From: DATLGB01 sp963724135
Lineage (GTDB): Bacteria > Actinomycetota > Thermoleophilia > Solirubrobacterales > Solirubrobacteraceae
NCBI GenBank assembly: GCA_963724135.1
Contig: CAVRTA010000005.1
Span: forward strand, 310,001-374,000
Length of the DNA: 64,000 nucleotides
Direction of reading: 5' to 3'
Shown: positions 16,864 to 25,634 of the stretch, piece after piece
How the letters are laid out: every line of letters begins with the position of its first letter
Numbering within the stretch: position 1 is the first letter of the stretch
Position numbers and translations under genes: made by a program
Notes under the pieces: model-generated
Told to the model about the DNA's origin: nothing
Database searches by the model: none
Seen by the model: only the letters and a program-made list of their open reading frames with translations

Positions 16864-16866
16864 GAC

Positions 16867-17580
16867 CTACCAGAGCTTCCAGGGGGCGCTGCCGGACGCC
16901 CACAGGTCGTTGAGCTGCGTCGCGTCCTTGTAGGTGTCCATGCACGCCCAGAAGCCGGTGTGCCGGAACGCGTGCAGCGCGTGGTCCGAGGCGAGCCCCT
17001 CGAGCGGCTCGCGCTCCAGCACCGACGAGGCGGTGAGGTAGTCGAAGATGCTCGGCTCGAAGCAGAAGAAGCCGCCGTTGATCCAGTGCTCGGCGCGCGG
17101 CTTCTCGTGAAAGCCGGTGACGACGTCTCCGTCGCCGATCAGCGCCACGCCGAACTGCAGCTGCGGGCGCACGACGGTCACGGTCGCCGACTCGCCGTGC
17201 CCGTGGTGATGGTCGAGCAGTGCCGCCAGGTCGATGTCGGCGACGCCGTCGGCGTAGGTGACCATGAACGTCCCCTCCCCCACCTGGTCGCGCAGCAGGT
17301 GGACGCGCCCGCCCGTCTGCGTGTCCACCCCCGTGTCGACGCAGCGCACGTGCACGCCCTCCGGCCAGCGCTCGGCCTCCGCGAACGCCGCGAGCTGGTC
17401 GCACTTGTAGCCGCCGGCGAGGATGAACTCGCGGGCGCCCTGCACGACGTAGAGCTGGATCACGTGCCAGACGATCGGCTTGTCGCCGATCTCGACCAGC
17501 GGCTTGGGCAGGTCGGCGGTCCTCTCCTGCAGCCGCGTCCCGCGGCCGCCGCACAGAATCACCACGGGGGGCAACGTCAC
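16867..17580 (-). CDS. rfbF: Glucose-1-phosphate cytidylyltransferase-like sugar nucleotidyltransferase
   Basis: Enzyme activating a sugar-1-phosphate to an NDP-sugar for surface glycans. The 237-residue product has the nucleotide-binding signature VILCGGRGTRLQE at the N-terminus, KPLVEIGDKPI, and an ISGD-like acidic site in the MVTYADGVADID segment. Overall layout (VWHVIQLYVVQG, NGGFFCFEP, FWACMDTYKD) is like RfbF CDP-glucose synthases. GTG start; divergent from the phosphomannomutase gene at 17601, with which it probably forms the left edge of the glycan region. Base specificity (CTP versus other NTP) cannot be proven. Confidence 0.82.
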   Translation of the reverse strand: MTLPPVVILCGGRGTRLQERTADLPKPLVEIGDKPIVWHVIQLYVVQGAREFILAGGYKCDQLAAFAEAERWPEGVHVRCVDTGVDTQTGGRVHLLRDQVGEGTFMVTYADGVADIDLAALLDHHHGHGESATVTVVRPQLQFGVALIGDGDVVTGFHEKPRAEHWINGGFFCFEPSIFDYLTASSVLEREPLEGLASDHALHAFRHTGFWACMDTYKDATQLNDLWASGSAPWKLW

Positions 17581-17586
17581 GTCTCG

Positions 17587-17592
17587 TAGTCT
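17587..17592 (+). promoter_or_regulatory. Putative -10 box (TAGTCT) for phosphomannomutase
   Basis: TAGTCT ends 8 nt before the ATG at 17601, in the 20-nt gap between divergent genes. Consistent with leaderless transcription. Confidence 0.45.
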
Positions 17593-17600
17593 GCCGCGCG

Positions 17601-18972
17601 ATGGTGGCGAGTGAGATCTTCAAGGCCTACGACGTCCGCGGCCTCTACGGGGAACAGATCGACGGCGACGTCGCCGAGGCCGTCGGCCGCGCGTTCGCGC
17701 GCGTGATCGGATCCTTGTCGAACAAGCCCGTCGACCAGCTGCGCCTCGGGCTCGGGCGCGACATGCGCCTGACCGCGCCCGAGCTCGCCGCGCGCTACCG
17801 CGACGGCATGGTCTCCGAGGGCGCCCACGTGCTCGACGCCGGGATGGTCGGGACGGAGATGCTGTATTTCCTCGTCGGCTCGCGCGACCTCGACGGCGGG
17901 CTGATGTGCACCGCGTCGCACAATCCCAAGCAGTACACGGGCGCCAAGATGGTCGAGAGGGGCGCGCTGGCGCTGTCCGGCGACCGCGGGCTGCAGGACA
18001 TCCGCCGGCTGATCGACGCCGGCCTTCCCGACGTGGGGCGGGGTCCAATCGGCTCTGTCGAGGAGGTCGACGTCGCCCCCGAGTTCCGCGCGGCGGCGCT
18101 CGCGCTGATCGACCCGGCGGCCGTCGAGCACACGAAGGTCGTCGTCGACGGCGGCAATGGGATGGCCGGCGTGATGGTGGGGCCGATCCTCGATCAGCTC
18201 GACCTCGATCTCGCGAGCTTCTACTGGGAGCCCGACGGCGAGTTCCCCGATCACGAGCCGAACCCGCTGCTGCCCGAGAACCGCCGGTTCATCATGGACA
18301 AGGTGGTCGAGACGGGAGCGGACCTCGGGATCGCCTGGGACGGCGACGCCGACCGCTGCTTCTTCATCGACGACCGGGGCCGCTTCGTCGACGGCGACTT
18401 CCTCACCGCGCTGCTGGCCCAGTCGGTGCTCGAGAAGCAGCCGGGGGCGCACATCCTCTACGACGTCCGCGCCTCCCGCGCGGTCCCGGACACCGTGCGC
18501 GCGCACGGCGGCACGCCGCACATCAACCGCGTCGGCCACGCCTTCTTCAAGAGCCGCATGCGCGACGAGGGCGGCGCCTTCGGCGGCGAGGTGTCCGGCC
18601 ACTACTACTTCGCCGAGTTCTACAACGCGGACTCCGGCACGATCCCGGCCCTGCTCATCCTCGAGCTGCTCTCCAAGCGCAACCGCAGGCTCTCCGAGCT
18701 GATCGACACGTTCCGCTCGCGCTACTTCATCTCCGGTGAGATCAACTCCGAGGTGCCCGACTCCGACGCGAAGATGGCCGCGCTCGAGGAGCGCTACGGC
18801 GACGGGCGAGATCACGAAGCTCGACGGGGTCAGCGTCGACTACGACGACTGGCACTTCAACGTGCGCGCCTCCAACACCGAGCCGCTGCTGCGGCTCAAC
18901 CTCGAATCGCTCGTCTCCGAGCAGCACATGGCGGAGAAGCGCGACGAGGTGCTCGGGATCATCCGCGGTTGA
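17601..18972 (+). pseudogene. manB: Phosphomannomutase/phosphoglucomutase, with one frameshift
   Basis: Alpha-D-phosphohexomutase providing hexose-1-phosphate for nucleotide-sugar synthesis. Seen: catalytic phosphoserine loop TASHNP (S106), metal loop DGDADR (247-252), sugar loop GGEVSGHYYF and, after a frame change, the phosphate-binding NVRASNTEPLLRLN. Reading shifts at residue 401: the gac codon (18801-18803) is followed by one extra G in the run 18804-18806. Removing it restores a normal 456-residue enzyme that ends at a TGA at 18970-18972; without correction the frame runs into the next gene as a false 769-residue fusion. This may be a sequencing error or a real lesion. The stop overlaps the TTG start of the metallo-beta-lactamase gene. 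Confidence 0.85.
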
Positions 18973-19910
18973 TCCACCGCCTGCCGATCCCCACGCCCTG
19001 GGCGGTCGGGCGCGTCAACTGCTACCTGGTCGATGACGACCCGCTGACACTCGTCGACACGGGCCCCAACTCCGGGCACGCCCTCGACTCCCTCGAGCAG
19101 GCGCTCGCCGGGCACGGCCGGCGCGTGGAGGACCTCGAGCGGATCGTCGTCACCCACCACCATCCCGACCACGAGGGACTGCTCGGGATCCTCAAGCGCC
19201 GCTCCGGCGCGGAGGTCTGCGCGCTCGCGCGAATGGAGCCGTGGCTGCGCGACTGGCGCGGGGCGATGAAGGACGAGGACCAGCACGCCGCGGCGCTGAT
19301 GCGCCGCCACGGCGTCGACGACGACATGGTGGCGCTGCTGGAGGCGCTGTCGCAGGGCTTTCGCGCCTGGGGGTCGAGCGCGCCGGTCGACCGCATGCTC
19401 GACGACGGCGGGACACTCGCGTTCGCCGGCCGCACGTGGCACATCCACCACCGGCCCGGCCACTCCTCCACCGACACGCTCTTCCACGACCGCCAGCGGC
19501 GCGAGGCGATCGGCGGGGACCATCTGCTCCTGCGCATCTCCTCGAACCCGCTGGCATCGAAGGACCAGCCGCAGGCGCTGGTCAGCTACCTGCGCTCACT
19601 GCGTGCCACGCAGGCGATGGAGGACCTCGAGACCGTCCACCCCGGCCATGGAGACACGGTGACCGACCCGCGCGGGCTGATCGACAGCCGGTTCGCGATG
19701 CACGACCGGCGTGCGCGCAAGATCGCCACCATGCTCGACGGCGGCCCGGCGACGGCGCACGCCATCGCGCGGCGGATGTTCGGCAAGGCTGCGATCACAC
19801 AGGCGTTCCTGACGATCAGCGAGGTGCTCGGCCACCTGGACCTGCTCGTCGAGCGCGGCGACGTCGTCGCGCTCGACGAAGACGGCCTCACCCGCTTCGC
19901 AAGAGCGTGA
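18969..19910 (+). CDS. Metallo-beta-lactamase-fold hydrolase
   Basis: A 313-residue MBL-fold hydrolase. Metal ligands are visible in THHHPDHEG and in the later HRPGHSSTDT, GDHLL and HPGHGD motifs; a C-terminal winged-helix-like region (MFGKAAITQAFLTISEVLGHL) follows, as in LACTB2-type MBL proteins. The substrate is unknown. The start is a TTG overlapping the phosphomannomutase TGA, so the two are translationally coupled. Its 3' end overlaps that of the convergent GT4 gene by 23 nt. Confidence 0.85.
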   Translation: MIHRLPIPTPWAVGRVNCYLVDDDPLTLVDTGPNSGHALDSLEQALAGHGRRVEDLERIVVTHHHPDHEGLLGILKRRSGAEVCALARMEPWLRDWRGAMKDEDQHAAALMRRHGVDDDMVALLEALSQGFRAWGSSAPVDRMLDDGGTLAFAGRTWHIHHRPGHSSTDTLFHDRQRREAIGGDHLLLRISSNPLASKDQPQALVSYLRSLRATQAMEDLETVHPGHGDTVTDPRGLIDSRFAMHDRRARKIATMLDGGPATAHAIARRMFGKAAITQAFLTISEVLGHLDLLVERGDVVALDEDGLTRFARA

Positions 19911-20787
19911 TCAGATCGAGATAGGCCTCGGCGGTCGCGCGCCGCGGGAAGTCCTCGGCGCGCGCGCGGCAGGGGGCGCCGCGCGGCAGCTCGAGCGCGG
20001 CGCGCAGTGCCCCCGGCAGGTCGTCGTCGAAGAGGACCCCGGTCTCGGGCGTGACGATCTCCCGCGCACCCCCGTCGCTGCGCGCGAACACCGGCGTGCC
20101 GCACGCCAGCGACTCGATCAGCACCAGCCCGAACGCCTCCTCGACCGAGGCGAGGCCGGTCACCCAGGCCTCGCGGTACAGCTCGCGCACATCGTCGTGA
20201 GGCCCCGCCACGCGCAGCGTGACGCCCGGCAGCTCGGCCACGGCGGCCGCGAGCTCGTCGACGCGCTTGCGCGGCTCGCCGGGGTCGGCGGCGCAGCCGA
20301 TCAGCGGCGTCGGCGAGCGCTGGCCGCCGCGCGTGAAGTGGTCGAGGTCGACCCCGGGGCGGATCACCTCGGCCTCCACCCCGAGCCAGTGCGCGATGGT
20401 GTCGCGAGCGACCTCGCTCAGAGCGGTGACGGCGTCGGCGCGCCGCACCGCGCGGGCCAGCTCGCGCGACGGCGGGCCGGTCGCCAGCCCCATCGCCGCG
20501 AACACCACCGGCCCCCACAGCGGCGGCACCTCGGTCGGGTACGCGGCGATCGCGGCATCGGCGCCGCGCAGCTCGCGGCGGACGGCGAGCGCCCGCAGCC
20601 GACCGCGCCGCAGCCGGACGACCTCGAAGCCGGCCTCGACGGCGCGCGCGCCGTCACCGTCGTGGGCGGTGATCAGCACCGGCTCGTGGCCGAGCGCGAC
20701 GAGCTCGGCGGCGAGGTCGTGCAGGAGCCGCTCGGACCCGCGCCGGACCTCGGGCCAGAACCAGGGGTTCAGCAGGGCGAGCCGCAT
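19888..20787 (-). CDS. Glycosyltransferase family 4
   Basis: GT-B-fold retaining glycosyltransferase of 299 residues. Seen: N-terminal LLNPWFWPEVRRGSERLLHDLAAEL typical of GT4, RPGVDLDHF, and the donor-binding region SVEEAFGLVLIESLACGTPVFARSDGGAREIV with the EX7E-type glutamates. A role in extracellular polysaccharide or glycolipid assembly is inferred from the adjacent flippase. The ATG at 20787 is preceded by TACGGT at 6 nt; an extra 45 residues upstream would run through the divergent flippase promoter and are rejected. Confidence 0.85.
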   Translation of the reverse strand: MRLALLNPWFWPEVRRGSERLLHDLAAELVALGHEPVLITAHDGDGARAVEAGFEVVRLRRGRLRALAVRRELRGADAAIAAYPTEVPPLWGPVVFAAMGLATGPPSRELARAVRRADAVTALSEVARDTIAHWLGVEAEVIRPGVDLDHFTRGGQRSPTPLIGCAADPGEPRKRVDELAAAVAELPGVTLRVAGPHDDVRELYREAWVTGLASVEEAFGLVLIESLACGTPVFARSDGGAREIVTPETGVLFDDDLPGALRAALELPRGAPCRARAEDFPRRATAEAYLDLITLLRSG

Positions 20788-20793
20788 GCCCCG

Positions 20794-20803
20794 ACCGTAG
20801 AGT
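20794..20803. promoter_or_regulatory. Overlapping divergent -10 boxes (TACGGT minus, TAGAGT plus)
   Basis: TACGGT (minus, 20794-20799) is 6 nt before the GT4 ATG; TAGAGT (plus, 20798-20803) is 9 nt before the flippase ATG. They share two bases, so both genes would be transcribed from overlapping sites in a 25-nt intergenic space. Confidence 0.45.
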
Positions 20804-20812
20804 CCGCTGCGG

Positions 20813-22258
20813 ATGGGCGACCTCATCAGTACGCCGCCGGAGGGCCTGCGGCGGCGCGCCGCACGCGGCACGCTCATCAACGCGGCGTTCGACATCGCGC
20901 TGCAGGGGCTCGGCCTGATCAAGGGCTTCGCCGTCGCTATCTTCCTGGCTCAGGCCGACTACGGCCTGTGGGGCATCCTCGCGGTGACGCTGGGCACGCT
21001 GACCTGGCTCAAGCAGGTCGGGATCAGCGAGAAGTTCGTCCAGCAGAGCGCCGCCGACGAGCAGCTCGCCTTCCAGCGGGCGTTCACGCTCGACCTCTTC
21101 GCCAACGGCGCGCTGTTCGCCCTCGGCGCAGCCCTGCTGCCGGCGTTCGCGGCCGTGTACGGGGAATGGGACCTCGTCGCACCGGGCCTGGTCCTGCTCG
21201 CGGCGCTCCCGCTCGCGTCGCTGCGCGCGCCCACCTGGGTCTTCTACCGACACATGCGCTACGGCCGCCAGCGGGCGCTGGAGGCCGCCGATCCGATCAC
21301 GTCCTTCGTGGTCACGATCGCGCTGGCCGCGGCCGGGCTGGGCTACTGGGCGCTCGTGCTCGGCTTCCTGGCGGGTTACGTGGCCGCCGCGGCCATCGCC
21401 CTGTGGGCCTCCCCCTACCGGCTGAGGCTGCGCTTCGACCGGGCGGTGGCGCGCGAGTACTTCGACTTCTCCTGGCCGCTGTTCGTCGCCAACGCCACGA
21501 TCCTCGTGATCCCGCAGGCCTCGATGCTGGTCGGCGAGGCCGAGCTCGGGCTCGCGGGTGCCGGCGCGATCACGCTCGCGTCGACCATCTCCTTCTACAC
21601 GGACCGGGTCGACCAGATCGTGACCGTGACGCTGTTCCCGGCCATCTCCCGCATCCAGGACCGCACGACAGTGCTCTACGAGGCGTTCGTGAAGTCCAAC
21701 CGGCTCACGCTCATGTGGGGTGTGCCGTTCGGCGCCGGGATGGCGCTGTTCGCCGGCGACCTCGTGCACTTCGTCCTCGGCGACAAGTGGGAGCCGGCGA
21801 TCGTCCTCATCCGCGTCTTCGGCATCACCTCGGCGATCAATCACATCGGCTTCAACTGGTCGGCGTTCTTCCGCGCCCGCGGGGAGACGCGGCCGCTGGC
21901 GGTCGTCGCCCCGATCGTGCTCGCCGCCTTTCTGGCCTTCGCGCTGCCGGGCCTGATCGCCTTCGGCCTCGACGGCTACGCCGCGGGGATCGGGGCGATG
22001 ACGATCGTGTCCGTCGCGGCCCGCAGCTACTTCCTGCGCCGGCTCTTCCCGGGCTTCAGCATCCTGCGCCAGGCGGCGCGCGCCGTCGCCCCGACACTGC
22101 CGGCCGTCGCAGCGGTGCTCGCCGTCAAGGCGGCGACGGACGACAGCGCCGGGCTGGCCGCCGCCGAGCTCGTGCTCTACGTCGCCGTGACCGTGCTGGC
22201 GACACTGGTGCTCGAGCGGCGACTGCTGCGCGAGGCGCTGGGCTACCTGCGTGCCTGA
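20813..22258 (+). CDS. Polysaccharide flippase (Wzx/MATE-like, MOP superfamily)
   Basis: A 481-residue polytopic protein with about 12-14 hydrophobic segments, starting with a short basic cytosolic tail (GLRRRAARGTLINAAFDI) like oligosaccharide flippases. It would move lipid-linked oligosaccharide units across the membrane for capsule/exopolysaccharide assembly. Hydrophobic periodicity and motifs such as QADYGLWGILAVTLGTLTWLK support the MOP superfamily rather than a polymerase. It lies among glycosyltransferases and overlaps the 3' end of the acyltransferase gene by 16 nt. Confidence 0.85.
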   Translation: MGDLISTPPEGLRRRAARGTLINAAFDIALQGLGLIKGFAVAIFLAQADYGLWGILAVTLGTLTWLKQVGISEKFVQQSAADEQLAFQRAFTLDLFANGALFALGAALLPAFAAVYGEWDLVAPGLVLLAALPLASLRAPTWVFYRHMRYGRQRALEAADPITSFVVTIALAAAGLGYWALVLGFLAGYVAAAAIALWASPYRLRLRFDRAVAREYFDFSWPLFVANATILVIPQASMLVGEAELGLAGAGAITLASTISFYTDRVDQIVTVTLFPAISRIQDRTTVLYEAFVKSNRLTLMWGVPFGAGMALFAGDLVHFVLGDKWEPAIVLIRVFGITSAINHIGFNWSAFFRARGETRPLAVVAPIVLAAFLAFALPGLIAFGLDGYAAGIGAMTIVSVAARSYFLRRLFPGFSILRQAARAVAPTLPAVAAVLAVKAATDDSAGLAAAELVLYVAVTVLATLVLERRLLREALGYLRA

Positions 22259-22830
22259 TCGGGCCCGAAGTACTCGAGCTCGCGGGCCGGGTTGCCGGCG
22301 GCGATGGTATAGGCGGGCACCGGCTTGGTGACGACCGTGTTGGCGCCGATGAAGGCCCGCCGACCGATGTCCGCGATGATCGTGCACTTCGTCGTGACCG
22401 TCGCGTCGTCCTCGATGCGCACCGGCCTGAAGTCGTAGCCCTGCTCGAGCATCGGGGTGTCGAGATCGCGGAAGCGGTGGTTGCCGTCGACCACGAGCGT
22501 CGCCTGGCCGAACATGCAGCGCTCGCCGATCGAGATCGTGGTGCTGCACTGCATGATCACGTCGTAGGTGCAGACCGAGCCTGAGCCGATCTCGATCGTC
22601 GCGTCCGGCCCGGCCAGCTCGGCGCGGAAGTTGCGCCGGAACTCGACGTCGTCGCCGACGCGAAAGGTCCCGCCCCACGGGGCGTGCAGACTGAAGCCCG
22701 GGCCGAGGTAGGTCCGCTCGCCGAAGCTCACCTCGGCGTCGGGGTTGCGCAGGATCGTCCAGCGCTTGCGCACCTCGGACATGAACACCGGCCCGTGGCG
22801 GTAGCCGATGAGGAAGATCAGGCGGCGCAC
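22243..22830 (-). CDS. Hexapeptide-repeat acyltransferase
   Basis: Left-handed beta-helix acyltransferase of 195 residues. Repeating hexapeptide units are visible (IGSGSVCTYDVIMQC, ISIGERCMFGQATLVV, IEDDATVTTKCTIIADIG, IGANTVVTKPVPAYTIAAGNPAREL). Such enzymes acetylate sugars of surface glycans using acyl-CoA; the final AAGNPARE motif is typical. GTG start at 22830 is assumed; an internal ATG at 22782 is an alternative. Confidence 0.8.
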   Translation of the reverse strand: MRRLIFLIGYRHGPVFMSEVRKRWTILRNPDAEVSFGERTYLGPGFSLHAPWGGTFRVGDDVEFRRNFRAELAGPDATIEIGSGSVCTYDVIMQCSTTISIGERCMFGQATLVVDGNHRFRDLDTPMLEQGYDFRPVRIEDDATVTTKCTIIADIGRRAFIGANTVVTKPVPAYTIAAGNPARELEYFGPDQARR

Positions 22831-22832
22831 GG

Positions 22833-22838
22833 TACGGT
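22833..22838 (+). promoter_or_regulatory. Putative -10 box (TACGGT) for methyltransferase 22845
   Basis: TACGGT ends 6 nt before the GTG at 22845, within the 14-nt gap to the divergent acyltransferase. Confidence 0.45.
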
Positions 22839-22844
22839 CCCCCC

Positions 22845-23681
22845 GTGGACCTGGCCCAGGCGGTGGCGGAGCTCGATTGGTACCACACGCTCGAGCTCGC
22901 GCCGGGCGTGGTCACCCCCGGCTGGCAGGACACGCGGACCGTCGCCGAGACCATCCCGTTCGGCGATCTCACCGGCAAGCGCTGCCTCGACGTCGGCACG
23001 TTCGACGGGTTCTGGGCCTTCGCGATGGAGCGCCGCGGCGGGCAGGTCACCGCGATCGACGTGCTCGACCCCGAGGGATGGGACTGGCCCCACGGCAGCG
23101 ACCCGGCGGTCAAGGCGGGGATCGGAGAGCGCAAGGCGCTCGGGAGGGGGTTCGAGATCGCGCGCGAGGCGGTGGGTTCGCGCGTGGAACGCATCGCTGT
23201 CAGCGTCTACGACCTCGACCCGGCCGTCCACGGGACCTTCGACGTCGTCTACTTCGGGAGCCTGCTCGTTCACCTGCGCGACCCCGTCGGGGCGCTGGAG
23301 GCGGTGCGCGGGGTGTGCGACGGAAGGCTGATCGTGGTCGACGGGATCGATCTGTTCCTGTCGCTTGCGCACCCGACTCGGGCGGTCGCGACCCTTGATG
23401 GCCGCGGCCGGCCGTGGTGGTGGCACGTCAACCAGGCCGGTTTGGCGCGGCTGGTCGAGTCCGCGGGCTTCGTGGTCACGAAGGGGCCTGAGCGCATCTT
23501 CATTCCCGCGGGGGCCGGTCAGCCGGTGGCGCGCCTGAAGCCGCGGCTGCTCACCAGCCGTCAGGGGCGGCAGGGCCTGGTCAATGCGTGGAGGGGTGAT
23601 CCTCATGCCGTGCTCACTGCGTCCCCGCGTCCTCCCATTCGAGCCGACGACGCAGAGCCGAGCATGCGGCGCGAAGGCTAG
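22845..23681 (+). CDS. SAM-dependent methyltransferase, WYHTLEL subgroup (copy 1)
   Basis: Class I methyltransferase of 278 residues. The N-terminus has the motif WYHTLELAPGVVTPG, then the SAM-binding GKRCLDVGTFDGFWAFAMERRG and acidic VTAIDV. It resembles CmoB/DUF1698-type methyltransferases that occur in glycan clusters. A paralogue with the same architecture is at 25635. The substrate is unknown; a sugar or lipid-linked glycan is inferred from neighbours. GTG start supported by the TACGGT box 6 nt upstream. Confidence 0.82.
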   Translation: MDLAQAVAELDWYHTLELAPGVVTPGWQDTRTVAETIPFGDLTGKRCLDVGTFDGFWAFAMERRGGQVTAIDVLDPEGWDWPHGSDPAVKAGIGERKALGRGFEIAREAVGSRVERIAVSVYDLDPAVHGTFDVVYFGSLLVHLRDPVGALEAVRGVCDGRLIVVDGIDLFLSLAHPTRAVATLDGRGRPWWWHVNQAGLARLVESAGFVVTKGPERIFIPAGAGQPVARLKPRLLTSRQGRQGLVNAWRGDPHAVLTASPRPPIRADDAEPSMRREG

Positions 23682-23704
23682 CTTTCCGGCCGTGGCGGGT
23701 GCGC

Positions 23705-25129
23705 TCAGGCAGTGGCGACCCGCGCGGCGGTGCGCGGCGTGCCCGCCGCGGTCCCGCCGTTGATCACGCGCTCGAGCGCGTGGACGCAGCCGGCGTCGAG
23801 CTTGGTCCCTGCCTCGGAGCGCAGGAGCGCCAGCGCGTCCTCGATCTCCCAAGCGGAGCGATAGACGCGGTCGTCGGTGAGCGCGTCGAAGACGTCGCAG
23901 ACGGCGAGCAGGCGCGGGCCGATGCCGAGCTCCGGGCCGGCGAGGCCCTGCGGGTAGCCGCTGCCGTCGAGGCGCTCGTGGTGCTGGTGCACCAGCCGCA
24001 GGACCTCATCGGGGAAGCCGCCGAGGTCGCGCAGCAGCTTGAGGCCCGCACCCGGATGCTTCTTGATCGCGTCGAACTCCTCGTCGGTGAGCTTGCCGGG
24101 TTTGCCGAGCACCGCGTCAGGGACGGAGAGCTTGCCGATGTCGTGCAGCAGGCCGCCGACGGCGAGGTGGCGCAGCGTCGCGGGCGGCAGGCGCAGCTGC
24201 TCGCCGACGCGGACGGCGAGGCCGGCGACCCGCCGGGTGTGCTGCTCGGTGGAGCGGTCCTTCTCCTCGAGGCTGAGCAGGAGCGCGCGCACGCGCGGGC
24301 CCAGGAAGCGCTCCTCGGCGGCGACGATCTCCGTCGCCGAGAGATCGCCCACGAGCGGACGCGATGAGCCGGCGTGAAGCAGGTCGAGGACGGCCGGCAC
24401 CGCGACCATCGCGATGCCGACGAGCTCGAACCCGTGCCCGACGTAGAAGCCGAGTGTCGGGTAGCCCATCACCAGCTGCGGGAACAGCGCGACGCCGAGC
24501 CACAGGCAGCCGATCGCGGCGACGAGGTCGCGAGCGCGGCGGGTGAGCGTGAATGTGCGCAGTGCCCGGAGGACGATCATCAGGTACAGGGCTCCGCCGA
24601 CGGCCAGGAGGCCGATCGCCGCCGGGCTTCCCACCTCCGGGACGCCCGGGACCGCGTCCGGGAACAGCATCCCGATCACCCCGAGATCGACCACGAGGAC
24701 GAACAGCGCCACCTGGTAGATGACGAGGGTGCGCACCCTGCGCGGGCGGCGCAGCGCCGGCAGCGCGGTGAGGGCGAGAAGGCCGGCGCCGATGGGAAGC
24801 GAGAGCCCGCCCGCCAGGGCGATGACGCCGTTCTCGCCGACGATGATCCCCGGCGTCGCGAGGCCGTGCACCAGCAGCAGCGCGGTCATGGTCGAGAAGG
24901 CGGTGCTCAGCAGCACGGTGCGTCCGTCGCCGCGGCGCGCGCCGGCGACGCTGAGGATGACCGAGGCGATGCCGGCTATCGCCGCGGAGACGGCGACGGC
25001 GGCGAAGTGCAGCTCGCCGTCGACGACGACGTCCTCACCACCGGCACCGTGCAGGAAGAGCACCGGCAGTGCGGCGAGCCACAGCATGCAGAACAGCAGC
25101 ACCGGGCGTAGATCACGAACCCGTGTCAC
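23705..25129 (-). CDS. Membrane-bound HD-GYP domain protein (cyclic-di-GMP phosphodiesterase candidate)
   Basis: A 474-residue protein with about seven or eight membrane helices in residues 8-250 and a cytosolic HD-GYP domain: HD at 329-330 (GLLHDIGKL), HPGAGLKLL, HQHHERLDGSGYPQGL with GYP at 391-393. Intact ligands suggest an active c-di-GMP (or related) phosphodiesterase, with the membrane part as sensor. Its place next to polysaccharide genes fits c-di-GMP control of surface glycans, though that is inference. GTG start. The gene stands alone on its strand here. Confidence 0.88.
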   Translation of the reverse strand: MTRVRDLRPVLLFCMLWLAALPVLFLHGAGGEDVVVDGELHFAAVAVSAAIAGIASVILSVAGARRGDGRTVLLSTAFSTMTALLLVHGLATPGIIVGENGVIALAGGLSLPIGAGLLALTALPALRRPRRVRTLVIYQVALFVLVVDLGVIGMLFPDAVPGVPEVGSPAAIGLLAVGGALYLMIVLRALRTFTLTRRARDLVAAIGCLWLGVALFPQLVMGYPTLGFYVGHGFELVGIAMVAVPAVLDLLHAGSSRPLVGDLSATEIVAAEERFLGPRVRALLLSLEEKDRSTEQHTRRVAGLAVRVGEQLRLPPATLRHLAVGGLLHDIGKLSVPDAVLGKPGKLTDEEFDAIKKHPGAGLKLLRDLGGFPDEVLRLVHQHHERLDGSGYPQGLAGPELGIGPRLLAVCDVFDALTDDRVYRSAWEIEDALALLRSEAGTKLDAGCVHALERVINGGTAAGTPRTAARVATA

Positions 25130-25162
25130 TGATGTCTGTCATCGGACGGACGCGGCCGTAGC

Positions 25163-25600
25163 TCAAATCCGGTCGAGGTGCTGGACGTTCGCTCGATCGT
25201 CCGGATCGTCGGAGGGAGCGCCGGAGAACCAGGCGTCGAGGATCTCGGCCAGCACCGCGGGCGAGGTGGTCCGCAACGACAGCGCGAGGACGTTGGCGTC
25301 GTTCCAGCGGCGCGCGCCGTCAGCGGTCGCGGCGTCGCCGCACAGCGCCGCCCGCACGCCGCCCACCTTGTTGGCGGCGATCGACGCGCCCGTTCCCGTC
25401 CAGCAGCACACGACCGCCTGGTCGGCGCGGCCCTCGGCCACGTCGCGCGCGGCGGCCGCGCTCGCCCACGCCCAGTCGTCGCGCTCGGCGTCCGCGAGCG
25501 CGCCGTGACGGGCGACCACGTCGTGCCCGCGCTCGGCCACCGCCCGCGCGACCTCCTCGGCGACGCCGGTGCGCTCGTCGGCGGCGATCGATACCCGCAT
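25163..25600 (-). CDS. rpiB: RpiB/LacAB-family sugar-phosphate isomerase
   Basis: A 145-residue homologue of ribose-5-phosphate isomerase B. Seen: MRVSIAADE start, and the family motif in VVCCWTGTGASIAANKVGGVRAAL with the catalytic cysteine region and anion-binding GTGAS loop, plus RRWNDANVLALSLRTT. It would interconvert ribose- and ribulose-5-phosphate or a related aldose/ketose phosphate. The ATG has TAGGGT 7 nt upstream, in a palindrome shared with the divergent methyltransferase. Confidence 0.85.
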   Translation of the reverse strand: MRVSIAADERTGVAEEVARAVAERGHDVVARHGALADAERDDWAWASAAAARDVAEGRADQAVVCCWTGTGASIAANKVGGVRAALCGDAATADGARRWNDANVLALSLRTTSPAVLAEILDAWFSGAPSDDPDDRANVQHLDRI

Positions 25601-25606
25601 GGACGC

Positions 25607-25628
25607 GACCCTAGTACGGGCTAGGGTC
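25607..25628. promoter_or_regulatory. Divergent promoter palindrome GACCCTAG-6-CTAGGGTC
   Basis: Eight-bp perfect inverted arms with a 6-nt centre lie between rpiB and the methyltransferase. Each arm contains TAGGGT in the reading direction of one gene: 7 nt before the rpiB ATG (25600) and 7 nt before the TTG at 25635. The symmetrical spacing supports the TTG start. Confidence 0.5.
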
Positions 25629-25634
25629 GGCGGC

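Noticed and set aside
17601..19910. Apparent 769-residue phosphomannomutase/metallo-beta-lactamase fusion
   Set aside because: The junction is out of frame for the phosphomannomutase C-terminus, which is intact one frame over and ends at its own stop at 18972; the fusion is an effect of one extra G.
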